A stretch of 13,053 nucleotides of DNA from an uncultured Lachnospiraceae bacterium (GCA_910578645.1 CAJTQI010000019.1:1-13053); one strand, 5' to 3'; positions 6,970-12,860 are shown, counted from the stretch's first letter. The notes: generated by a model from the sequence alone, not told the origin. Translations and numbers: made by a program.

Positions 6970-7008
6970 CTTATTGTCAATAATAAGCCATTTTTCAATT
7001 CCTGTCAA
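6970..7008 (-). promoter_or_regulatory. Consensus leftward promoter with operator-like palindrome
   Basis: On the minus strand TTGACA (7008-7003) and TATTAT (6985-6980) are separated by exactly 17 bases. The perfect palindrome TTATTG-T-CAATAA (6971-6983) lies across the -10 element and start region. Transcription would run leftward into the end of the 6413-6943 gene, antisense to it. No credible minus-strand gene follows, so it would make an antisense transcript or is an orphan promoter whose gene has been replaced by the cassette. Confidence 0.6.
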
Positions 7009-7059
7009 TCCCCAATTTTGATTTTTTCAGAATATCGCCATTGGCATTTTTAATGCAAT

Positions 7060-7078
7060 GGGGGAACTTTGTTCCCCC
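7060..7078. repeat. GC-rich hairpin
   Basis: GGGGGAAC (7060-7067) pairs perfectly with GTTCCCCC (7071-7078) around TTT. No T-tract follows on the plus strand, and the minus strand continues ATTGCATTAAAAA. It sits between the leftward promoter and the long inverted repeat, so it may stop read-through from tnpV or be part of a transfer or recombination site. Confidence 0.7.
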
Positions 7079-7090
7079 TTGACCGCTCCA

Positions 7091-7170
7091 TAGCATGAGG
7101 CACAGATGATGTCAAGACCGTCGCAGGCGAGGCGGAGCCGGTGTCTTGACATCATCTGTGCCTCATGCTA
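7091..7170. repeat. Perfect 28-bp inverted repeat
   Basis: The arms 7091-7118 and 7143-7170 are exact reverse complements over 28 bases (starting TAGCATGAGG and ending CCTCATGCTA), separated by a 24-base GC-rich spacer. It lies 23 bases past the tnpV stop. There is no T-tract, so it is not a standard terminator. Perfect identity over this length implies recent origin, gene conversion between arms, or strong constraint. Confidence 0.9.
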
Positions 7171-7193
7171 CAAAACTTAAAACAAAGCCAGAA

Positions 7194-7547
7194 CTAAAGG
7201 GAATATATCAGATCGTGCAACACCACTTCCTCCGCCCTGCTCCTGATGCTGTTAATCTTCTGAAGCCAACACAGCCAGTCATCGGATTTTAACTGCTCCG
7301 TCACACCCTCTTTCTTTGCCATCTGCCCCACAAGCCTGTCCATCATCTCATTGCATTCTTCATCAATTTCCGCAAGATGCTTCCATAAGGTTTCTGACAA
7401 AATCATATGCGAATAAATGCCCCCGTGATTCTCCTTCAAAAACCGCTGCCTCATTCTTCCATATTTTCCGATATGGTATTCTGTTGTATCCGAAAGTTTG
7501 AGGTCGGGAATCAGATAGTCCCCTTCCCAATGATATGTAATTTCCAT
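7194..7547 (-). CDS. tnpV: TnpV-family transposon protein
   Basis: The 117-residue product begins MEITYHWEGDYLIPDLKL and continues EYHIGKYGRMRQRFLKE, with HLAEIDEECNEMMDRLV and GVTEQLKSDDWLCWLQ further on. This is the recognisable pattern of TnpV proteins from Tn4451-type and related clostridial elements, whose function is unknown. The frame extends to a TTG two codons upstream, but ATG at 7547 has AAAGGCGG just before it and gives the usual family N-terminus. The gene points away from the proposed element end at about 7750 and is followed by the long inverted repeat. Confidence 0.8.
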   Translation of the reverse strand: MEITYHWEGDYLIPDLKLSDTTEYHIGKYGRMRQRFLKENHGGIYSHMILSETLWKHLAEIDEECNEMMDRLVGQMAKKEGVTEQLKSDDWLCWLQKINSIRSRAEEVVLHDLIYSL

Positions 7548-7668
7548 ATACAACCGCCTTTCTTTGTGCTAAACTGTTTACAGATACGAATAAAAGAATT
7601 ATCACCTTCTCCCTTTACCACAACATCTGCAAGTATCCATTCACCACAAATGAGCCAGCCGCATATGT

Positions 7669-7703
7669 TGTATTTTAGCAGATGCGCATTTCCGCTAAAA
7701 TAC
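7669..7703. repeat. Inverted repeat near the proposed element end
   Basis: GTATTTTAGC (7670-7679) pairs with GCTAAAATAC (7694-7703) across a 14-base centre that itself holds the palindrome ATGCGCAT. It lies about 50 bases inside the proposed boundary at 7750 and upstream of tnpV. It could be a recombinase or regulator binding site; the TAAAAT within it could also act as a -10. Confidence 0.6.
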
Positions 7704-7727
7704 TACGTTTGCCAGAAATGTTTACAT

Positions 7728-8156
7728 CTACACTTCACAACATATCACATCATTATGGTACATATAGGCAGTATCAATCAGACGGACACCACTGTTTAAT
7801 GCTGCCGTGACGGATTCTACACAGGTATCCCCGGTCAGGCTGTATGTTCCAATCCCGTATATGGGCATTTCATATCCACTGTTCAATAAAACTGTCTTTG
7901 TTTCAAAGTTAAAAGGAATATCTCCCGTCACTATATTATCACCTCCCTCCATCTGCTGTTCCTGTCCGCCAGACAGATTGTTTTCTGTCTGTACCTCAGT
8001 CTGTTCGGCTTTCGATACTGCTGCCTGCTCCTGTTCTGTCCGCCCATACTGCTCCGCCGCCTTATCCGCAAAAGAATCTGTCCCTGCCTGCTTTCCACAG
8101 GCTGATAACGAAACGATAAGCAAACAAACCGGTATAAGATTATACAACCGTTTCAC
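7728..8156 (-). pseudogene. Truncated lipoprotein-aldo/keto reductase fusion
   Basis: The 142-residue reading frame starts at GTG 8156 with AGGAGGAGGAA just upstream. It opens with a lipoprotein signal peptide (MKRLYNLIPVCLLIVSLSAC, lipobox LSAC, lipidated Cys20) and a Gln/Glu-rich linker (about 21-85). The start of an aldo/keto reductase follows (TVLLNSGYEMPIYGIGTYSL, then RLIDTAYMYHN). Asp128 and Tyr133 match the catalytic Asp and Tyr of the family. The remaining 230 or so residues, with catalytic Lys and His and the NADPH site, are missing, so the product cannot be active. The break coincides with the proposed mobile-element end. The gene begins inside the end of the acetyltransferase gene, so it was the last member of that operon. 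An intact version would be a membrane-anchored, extracytoplasmic reductase, which is unusual. Confidence 0.8.
7749..7752 (-). other. Proposed left-element/host junction (GA dinucleotide)
   Basis: The aldo/keto reductase reading frame (minus strand) is family-like up to Tyr-His-Asn (codons at 7760-7752), where homologues continue with Glu-Glu or similar. It then turns into an unrelated VICCEV tail and a stop. The switch occurs at the GA at 7751-7750. TnpX-type recombination is known to cross over at GA dinucleotides. This would be one end of the left element; the other end and the missing part of the reductase should lie left of the window. Confidence 0.5.
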
Positions 8157-8727
8157 AGCGTTCCTCCTCCTGAATAGCCTTTAATACTCTTGCGGGAACA
8201 CCTCCTACTACCGTCATGGCAGGAACATCCCGTGTCACAACAGCTCCCGCCGCAACCACCGCATAATCGCCAAGCGTCACTCCCGGCAATATCGTTGCGT
8301 TAGAACCGAGCCATACATGAGCGCCAATCTTTATCGGCGCATAATGATTTTTCCGGTTTTCTTTTGGGCTCAAGCCATGGTTAATTGTCGCCAGTACGAC
8401 ATTATGACCAATCAATGCACCATTCCCGATTTCAATTCCGCCCTGGTCCTGAAAGTGGCATCCTGAATTGATAAAGACATCTTTCCCGATTGTGATATTT
8501 TTTCCAAAATCCGTATAGAATGGAGGGAACATCCGAAAAGAACTGTCTACCTGTTTTCCAATTAACCTGCCCATAATCTCCCGAATCTCCTCAGGTGTAT
8601 GGTACTTCGTATTCAACTCCATTCCTATGCGGACGGCCTCCTGAAAAAGTTCATTTGCATAGGCATCCCGCTCGGCATTTTCTTCCGCCCCTTCCCGAAA
8701 TCCTCCTATTACATCCTTTACTGTCAT
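8140..8727 (-). CDS. Sugar O-acetyltransferase, maltose/galactoside type
   Basis: The 195-residue product is a hexapeptide-repeat acetyltransferase that would move an acetyl group from acetyl-CoA to a sugar hydroxyl in the cytoplasm. The N-terminal cap (about 1-60) is followed by FPPFYTDFGKNITIGKDVFI (67-86), left-handed beta-helix repeats, and TINHGLSP with the likely catalytic His117. IGAHVWLGSNATILPGVTLG (134-153) and VVGGVPARVLK near the C-terminus are typical of the LacA/Maa/NodL group. Length is normal and the frame intact. AAGGAG stands ten bases before the ATG. It follows the remnant reductase by 18 bases and overlaps the lipoprotein-reductase start by 17, showing an operon. The acceptor sugar cannot be told. 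Confidence 0.9.
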   Translation of the reverse strand: MTVKDVIGGFREGAEENAERDAYANELFQEAVRIGMELNTKYHTPEEIREIMGRLIGKQVDSSFRMFPPFYTDFGKNITIGKDVFINSGCHFQDQGGIEIGNGALIGHNVVLATINHGLSPKENRKNHYAPIKIGAHVWLGSNATILPGVTLGDYAVVAAGAVVTRDVPAMTVVGGVPARVLKAIQEEERCETVV

Positions 8728-8745
8728 TGTCTACATCTCCTTTTC

Positions 8746-9035
8746 TCATTCCCGAAGTGTATGGACACCTGTTTCATCGCCAAGCCTTTCCAAGCAGCTG
8801 ATTTCATCAGGAGTCAGCTCAATCTGCATTGCTTTCGCAGCTTGCCCAACCTGACCTGCCTTTGTACCCCGATAATCGGCAATGTGCCTTTTTCAATCGC
8901 CCATGCCATCGCAATCTGTGCCGGACTGGCATCAAAACGTGTTCCAATAATTTTCAGTTCATCAATCAATGCTGTCAGTTCTTTCAGATGAGGATTATAA
9001 GCCTCATGAATACCTGCATCATATCCGAAATCGGT
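8746..9035 (-). pseudogene. Remnant of an aldo/keto reductase C-terminal half
   Basis: Reading leftward, FGYDAGIHEAYNPHLKEL, then IAMAWAIEKGTLPIIGV is clear C-terminal aldo/keto reductase sequence. At about 8866 one base is missing in the codon after IIG; shifting frame restores TKAGQVGQAAKAMQIEL and an ending SCLERLGDETGVHTLRE with a TGA at 8748-8746. Upstream of about 9035 only some 160 bases remain before the promoter region, so the N-terminal half and catalytic residues are gone or too decayed to recognise. An AGGAGGAG at 9140-9133 may be its old ribosome binding site. It was the first gene of the leftward operon, facing lysR. The frameshift plus the missing half make it non-functional. 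Confidence 0.8.
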
Positions 9036-9197
9036 TTTCTTTTACCAACACCATACACTGGTTTGCCAGGCACAGCCTGCATCCAGTAAGTTTTGATAAT
9101 GCTCCCATACATATCGTTTGCTTTCTCCGTTTCTCCTCCTGACCTTATTGTAATTCGCCACAGTTAGAATATCAAATGCATATAAAATATCAATTTC

Positions 9198-9240
9198 CAT
9201 ACTTGAAAAGTATGTGTTTTTCTGTTATTGTTATGATAAC
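9198..9240. promoter_or_regulatory. Divergent promoter region with LysR-type operator
   Basis: CATACTT-GAA-AAGTATG (9198-9214) is a perfect 7-bp dyad containing ATAC-N7-GTAT, the T-N11-A pattern bound by LysR-type regulators. A second palindrome GTTAT-G-ATAAC spans 9230-9240. For lysR, TTGAAA (9204-9209) and TATTGT (9226-9231) are 16 bases apart and overlap the dyad, suggesting autoregulation. For the leftward operon, a TTGATA-16-TATTCT pair lies just left of the dyad. Confidence 0.6.
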
Positions 9241-9264
9241 GACACTATCAGGGAGGTTTTGCGC

Positions 9265-10155
9265 TTGGACATTCGGGTATTACAGTATTTCCTTGCGGTT
9301 GCAAGGGAAGAAAGCATAACAAAGGCTGCGGAAGCCCTGCGCATGACACAGCCGCCGCTTTCCAGACAGTTAAAAGATTTGGAAGAAGAATTAGGCAAAC
9401 AACTACTTATTCGTGGAAGTAAAAAAGTTACGCTGACAGAGGATGGAATACTGTTGCGTAAACGTGCGGAGGAGTTAGTTGATTTAATGGAAAAGACAAA
9501 GGCAGAACTGACATCTTCCAGCGAGAACATAAGCGGCGATATCTATATTGGCTGCGGAGAAACCGAAAGTATTTCCTTTTTGGCACAGGCAGCACAGGAT
9601 TTGCAAATAAATCACCCTCTCATTCATTACCATATTTACAGCGGAGACGCGGAGCGTGTTATGGAAAAACTGGATAAGGGCTTAATCGACTTCGGATTAT
9701 TAGTTGGAGAAGCAGACATCAGCAAATATGATTATCTCAAACTTCCTCAAAAAGATTTATGGGGCGTGTTGATGCAAAAAGACAGCCCCTTAGCAGAAAA
9801 GGAAACAATCTGCGCAAAAGATTTGTGGGATAAGCCCCTTATTATATCCCATCAGGCCTCAATCAATACAGAAATGTTCCACTGGTTAAGGGCTGATATT
9901 TCCAGGCTCAACATCGTGGCAACCTATGATTTGATTTATAACGCCGCACAATTTGTCAAAAAAGGCTTTGGATATGTAATTGCATTGGACAGGCTGATTA
10001 ACACAACAGGGGATAGTAATTTATGTTTTAAACCGCTTTTCCCTACATTAGAGGCAGAACTTTGCATTGTATGGAAAAAATATCAAATTCTTTCAAGAGC
10101 TTCCAACGCTTTCCTCCAACAGATAAAAAGTCAAATTTTGACAAACGAAACATAA
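9265..10155 (+). CDS. LysR-type transcriptional regulator
   Basis: The 296-residue product has a winged helix-turn-helix at its N-terminus (VLQYFLAVAREESITKAAEA, then MTQPPLSRQLKDLEEELGKQ, about 5-45). A linker helix and a two-lobe periplasmic-binding-protein-like effector domain follow (from about 88, SGDIYIGCGETES, onward). I start at TTG 9265 because GGGAGG lies eight bases before it and the product then begins with the standard LysR alignment (LDIRVLQYFL); an ATG at 9214 lies inside the operator and would add 17 residues. It diverges from the reductase/acetyltransferase operon, which it most likely controls in response to a small molecule I cannot name. Nothing suggests inactivation, although its presumed target operon is damaged. 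Confidence 0.9.
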   Translation: MDIRVLQYFLAVAREESITKAAEALRMTQPPLSRQLKDLEEELGKQLLIRGSKKVTLTEDGILLRKRAEELVDLMEKTKAELTSSSENISGDIYIGCGETESISFLAQAAQDLQINHPLIHYHIYSGDAERVMEKLDKGLIDFGLLVGEADISKYDYLKLPQKDLWGVLMQKDSPLAEKETICAKDLWDKPLIISHQASINTEMFHWLRADISRLNIVATYDLIYNAAQFVKKGFGYVIALDRLINTTGDSNLCFKPLFPTLEAELCIVWKKYQILSRASNAFLQQIKSQILTNET

Positions 10156-10334
10156 TATTTTGTTTCTCTCTCTTATAAAATCCCATATGAAAAAAGCAGA
10201 AATATAGACAAGAAATGACAAACAGATAGGGATGAGCTATATTGAATTTGTGATAGGATATGAGTACAAATACATGAATCCGGCGCCATATCTTACATCA
10301 GTTTGATGGTTTACATAATCTTTGAAATTGCCCC

Positions 10335-10362
10335 GAGCGTTTCGGTTATTTCCGAAACGCTC
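10335..10362. repeat. Perfect 11-bp hairpin between lysR and the hemZ fragment
   Basis: GAGCGTTTCGG (10335-10345) pairs with CCGAAACGCTC (10352-10362) around TTATTT. It lies between convergent genes (lysR and the hemZ end), where a bidirectional terminator is expected, but neither side has a clear T-tract. The rest of 10156-10466 holds no gene that I can see. Confidence 0.6.
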
Positions 10363-10372
10363 CTTATGCATC

Positions 10373-10431
10373 TGTGGATTTACACTGATTTTGTTAGACT
10401 TCCGGTATCTTTGTTGTACCCTAAATCCACA
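10373..10431. repeat. Inverted repeat TGTGGATTTA/TAAATCCACA
   Basis: TGTGGATTTA (10373-10382) and TAAATCCACA (10422-10431) are perfect 10-bp arms around a 39-base loop. The loop includes TTTGTTGTACC (10410-10420), sharing ten bases with the repeats next to the integrase. It lies just past the hemZ stop and may be part of the hemZ terminator region or an older attachment-site scar. Confidence 0.5.
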
Positions 10432-10466
10432 TCACACTCAACAATCTTAGTCCGAACTTTAAATTT

Positions 10467-10637
10467 TTAATCTTCTAATAATACACGTTTTCTTTCTATC
10501 ATTTCCCCGATTCTCTCGATATATTGGGAAATATCCTTCACGTTCTCGCTTCGCTCAATCCGTCCACCTGGATATACCCTCTTTGTAATTGAACCGGCTC
10601 CGCAGGCAATTATAGTCTGTTTCTCCTCCATAATGAT
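10467..10637 (-). pseudogene. hemZ: 3' end of hemZ, cut at its upstream side
   Basis: The minus-strand frame ending in TAA (10469-10467) reads CIIMEEKQTIIACGAGSITK, then VYPGGRIERSENVKDISQYI and ERIGEMIERKRVLLED. This matches the C-terminus of HemZ, the oxygen-independent coproporphyrinogen dehydrogenase-like radical SAM protein of Firmicutes. In the homologues this part follows a GxxGLYN-type segment; here the similarity stops upstream of about 10640 and a stop codon soon appears (10661-10659). The integrase gene and its repeats follow immediately, so the right element has probably inserted in the 3' part of hemZ. Whether the element's far end restores a full C-terminus cannot be seen. Too short for a working protein. 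Confidence 0.7.
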
Positions 10638-10666
10638 ACACACAACCCTAATTATGCCTTATTATC

Positions 10667-10723
10667 AGGTATTATCGAGTATTCTGTATTTCTACAATCA
10701 CCCGATTAAGGTATTATTCAGTA
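10667..10723. repeat. Direct repeat AGGTATTAT near the element end
   Basis: AGGTATTATCGAGTA (10667-10681) and AGGTATTATTCAGTA (10709-10723) match at 13 of 15 positions, 42 bases apart, in the same orientation. They lie between the hemZ break and the TTTGTTGTAC repeats, where integrase or excisionase binding sites are expected. Confidence 0.6.
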
Positions 10724-10734
10724 CCATTCAGACG

Positions 10735-10779
10735 AAATTTGTTGTACTTTTGATGTACTTCCACCAAATTTGTTGTACT
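10735..10779. repeat. Direct repeats AAATTTGTTGTACT, candidate integrase arm sites
   Basis: AAATTTGTTGTACT occurs exactly at 10735-10748 and 10766-10779, with a weaker copy (TTTTGATGTACTT, 10748-10760) between them. Tn916-type integrases bind short direct repeats between int and the element end through their N-terminal domain; position and spacing fit that role. Confidence 0.65.
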
Positions 10780-10829
10780 CTTTCTATCCGCAATAAATAT
10801 GAATGCCTTAAAGGATTCTTCCATATTTA

Positions 10830-12077
10830 TTATTGAGAAAACAAAACCATCTTTTCTGCCAATGCCTCCATTGAAGCCTTTTTCTTAGCTTCCGAAACCT
10901 CGGCATAGATATTCATTGTAGTTGCAATATCAACATGACCCATCACCGACTGGATTACCTTCAGATTACTCTCGTTCTCACAAAACCTTGCGCAAAATGT
11001 ATGGCGCAGACTATGGCAAGTGAAATGAGGCAAAATAAGCGGCTCTCTGCTTTTCATTTTCGCTTCGTGAAGCTCGGCATCATTATACGCATCAATAATG
11101 CGCTCTAATGCCCTGTCTAAATCCTGTTGCAAAAATACCCGTCCAAAGCGATTCAGAAATACAAAGTCTGTATATCCGTCAATTTCTGTTGCGCAATAAA
11201 TTCCATTGTCATGTTGGTACTGCTTAATTTCTTTCAGTGCCTGACGCACCTCCTTCACCATTGGAATCTTACGGATACCTGCATCTGTCTTTGGTGTTGA
11301 AATATATATCTTTTTTGGGGATTTATTCATCTTGCCCGCAAAATAAACCGCTGCATGGTCAACTGTAATAACCCCATTCTCAACATCAATATCTTTCCAG
11401 GTCAGACCACTCAATTCTCCAACCCTCAAACCCGTTCCTATAAAAAAGGTATAGATTGGTTTCCAGTGATCGTACACCGGGTGACCGTCCATGAACTCCA
11501 GAAATGCCGTCTGCTGTTCCGGCGTTAAAGCATTCCTTACATCTCTCTTAGCGCCTGTCTGCTTCTTTAGCTGTCCTAACACGTTATGTGTGGGATTCGT
11601 TCTGATAATACAATCCCTGACCGCCATTTCAAATGCAGGGTGCAATTCCCTTTGAAGATGTTCAACCGTTCCATAGCTAAGATTCAATTCTTCCATCAGC
11701 TTTTTGTAAAACAGCAATACATCTGAATATTTGATGTCTTTGACTTTACGGTTGCCTATGCCTTTCCTGACATATGCATTATACTGATACATATATCCCG
11801 CAAAAGTCCTTTCCGCCAAATCTTTCCGTGTTGCCATGTACTTGTCAAAGATGTCATTCAACGTCTGGTTCTTAGCCTGTCCACTGTCAATCCCGTCCAG
11901 TTTATCCCGTAATATCTGTTCTTCCCTCTGGCGAAGTGTAGTCAGATTTTTAGAATAAATGTATCGCCTTTTCCCTGCTTCATCAGCATAGGCATATTGA
12001 TACTTTCCATCTGAACTACGGTAGCTTTCCCCCTTCCGCAATACTCGTCCCTTATTGTCCTTTCGTGATTTAGCCAT
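10830..12077 (-). CDS. int: Tn916-type tyrosine recombinase (integrase)
   Basis: The 415-residue product catalyses integration and excision of the right element. The N-terminus (MAKSRKDNKGRVLRKGESYR, about 1-45) is the small arm-binding domain of Tn916-like integrases. A core-binding SAM-like domain (about 70-170) follows. The catalytic domain carries the full set: Arg218 (GTGLRVGEL), Lys263 (TPKTDAG), His355 and Arg358 (CHSLRHTF), His381 (MGHVDI) and the nucleophile Tyr391 (NIYAEV). The start at ATG 12077 has AAAGGAG six bases upstream and gives the usual N-terminus; the longer frame to 12146 overlaps the preceding small gene. It lies at the element end next to candidate arm sites and a broken hemZ, and is intact. 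Confidence 0.93.
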   Translation of the reverse strand: MAKSRKDNKGRVLRKGESYRSSDGKYQYAYADEAGKRRYIYSKNLTTLRQREEQILRDKLDGIDSGQAKNQTLNDIFDKYMATRKDLAERTFAGYMYQYNAYVRKGIGNRKVKDIKYSDVLLFYKKLMEELNLSYGTVEHLQRELHPAFEMAVRDCIIRTNPTHNVLGQLKKQTGAKRDVRNALTPEQQTAFLEFMDGHPVYDHWKPIYTFFIGTGLRVGELSGLTWKDIDVENGVITVDHAAVYFAGKMNKSPKKIYISTPKTDAGIRKIPMVKEVRQALKEIKQYQHDNGIYCATEIDGYTDFVFLNRFGRVFLQQDLDRALERIIDAYNDAELHEAKMKSREPLILPHFTCHSLRHTFCARFCENESNLKVIQSVMGHVDIATTMNIYAEVSEAKKKASMEALAEKMVLFSQ

Positions 12078-12117
12078 AGCCACTCCTTTCTTGTTCGGAA
12101 AGAAGAAATCCTGTGCC

Positions 12118-12288
12118 TTACTTACGAGTTTTGTACAATAAGTCAACTCCCGTTTTGATAGTTTCTGTTATAGTCTGTTGATGTTTGTCAGAGTATTCCT
12201 TTAGAGTGTGATATTCTGCGTCAGACATCCTTATGGTTACGATACGCTCTTTTATGACATCCGATTTCGGACGCCCTCTCTTTCCCAT
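12118..12288 (-). CDS. Small ribbon-helix-helix protein
   Basis: The 56-residue product reads MGKRGRPKSDVIKERIVTIR followed by MSDAEYHTLKEYSDKHQQTI and TETIKTGVDLLYKTRK. A basic N-terminal tail, one beta strand (ERIVTIRM) and two helices are the standard layout of CopG/Arc-type ribbon-helix-helix DNA-binding proteins. GAGAGGAG lies about eight bases before the ATG. It sits 40 bases upstream of int on the same strand and has a consensus promoter with paired palindromes directly in front, so it is probably the autorepressor that limits integrase expression. It might also be an accessory architectural factor for recombination. Confidence 0.75.
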   Translation of the reverse strand: MGKRGRPKSDVIKERIVTIRMSDAEYHTLKEYSDKHQQTITETIKTGVDLLYKTRK

Positions 12289-12317
12289 AGGCACACTCCT
12301 CTCTACATCTACATACC

Positions 12318-12365
12318 ATTATATTTTCCGTATTACGAAATGTCAAGTATTTTTCGTAATACGAA
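12318..12365 (-). promoter_or_regulatory. Consensus promoter of the RHH-int operon with twin operator palindromes
   Basis: On the minus strand TTGACA (12346-12341) and TATAAT (12323-12318) match the consensus exactly with a 17-base spacer. CGTATTACG/CGTAATACG dyads lie inside the spacer (12327-12339, one mismatch in the outer arm) and just upstream of -35 (12353-12365, TTCGTAATACGAA), with centres 26 bases apart. A repressor bound there would block RNA polymerase. Confidence 0.85.
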
Positions 12366-12412
12366 TAAAAAACTTTTGGCACATGGGAATCTTTTACTTT
12401 CCTTTCCCGGTT

Positions 12413-12607
12413 TTACTCTGCCGGTATGCGAAAACTCTCCAGGTACTTTTCAAAAATTTCGCAATCCACAAGTACAGCTTTTCCTACCTTATACGTTGCA
12501 CCTGCTTCTTTCGCCCGTTTCTCAAAAGTGCTTTGGCATAAACCATAGAGCTTAGCTCCTTCCTTATATCTTACAAATCTCTTTTTCTCCTGAAATTTTT
12601 CAGACAT
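12413..12607 (-). CDS. Xis-like small DNA-binding protein (DUF6462-like)
   Basis: The 64-residue product (MSEKFQEKKRFVRYKEGAKL, then YGLCQSTFEKRAKEAGATYK and VGKAVLVDCEIFEKYLESFR) has the pattern of excisionase-like winged-helix proteins: a helix-turn-helix (YKEGAKLYGLCQSTFEKRAKE) followed by a short hairpin (YKVGKAVLV). Similar small proteins near integrases in Lachnospiraceae elements are called DUF6462. It probably assists excision or regulates the element. AGGAGGG lies seven bases before ATG 12607; the frame extends to 12751 without a better site. It lies upstream of the RHH-int operon on the same strand. Confidence 0.65.
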   Translation of the reverse strand: MSEKFQEKKRFVRYKEGAKLYGLCQSTFEKRAKEAGATYKVGKAVLVDCEIFEKYLESFRIPAE

Positions 12608-12627
12608 ATTTTCCCTCCTAACGGTGT

Positions 12628-12655
12628 ATTTTAGCATGATAACTTTATCTGCTAA
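12628..12655 (-). promoter_or_regulatory. Possible promoter of the Xis-like gene under an imperfect dyad
   Basis: On the minus strand TTAGCA (12655-12650) and TAAAAT (12633-12628) are 16 bases apart. The imperfect dyad TTAGCATGATAA/TTATCTGCTAA (12631-12642 and 12645-12655, one missing base) covers the same stretch. The -35 is weak, so an activator or repressor may act here. Confidence 0.4.
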
Positions 12656-12710
12656 TGACAATAGAAGCTGTCTGCTCCTGCTCTCATTAGTAGACAAAAC
12701 AATCTGCTTT

Positions 12711-12860
12711 TCAAAAAACACATACAGGTGACAGCTCATTACACTGTCCACATCGGTATCGCACCGTCATTTCAAACTGACCGGGAAACCCGGAAGTATC
12801 ATTATCAAAGATATGCCTCATTGCCTCATGCAACTGCTGCACTTTTCGCCAGACATTCAT
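12711..12860 (-). CDS. Possible 49-residue protein with a CxxC motif
   Basis: An ATG at 12860 preceded by AAGGCGG at good distance opens a 49-codon frame (MNVWRKVQQLHEAMRHIFDN onward) that ends in RYRCGQCNELSPVCVF. The CGQC pair plus the late Cys could bind a metal. It starts 17 bases after the stop of the next upstream frame, as in an operon. I do not recognise the family, and such a short frame may be chance. Confidence 0.35.
   Translation of the reverse strand: MNVWRKVQQLHEAMRHIFDNDTSGFPGQFEMTVRYRCGQCNELSPVCVF

Noticed and set aside
6786..6998. 70-codon minus-strand frame at the antisense promoter
   Set aside because: Its TTG start lies upstream of the -10 element and it has no ribosome binding site; the Leu/Cys-rich composition looks like a shadow.
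10335..10362. Intrinsic terminator between lysR and hemZ
   Set aside because: The stem is perfect but no T-tract follows on either strand, so it is listed only as a hairpin.
7669..12636. 12-base direct repeat TGTATTTTAGCA at 7669-7680 and 12625-12636 as attachment sites
   Set aside because: The copies lie inside two different elements, one upstream of tnpV and one upstream of the Xis-like gene; the AT-rich word overlaps likely -10 boxes and probably recurs by chance.
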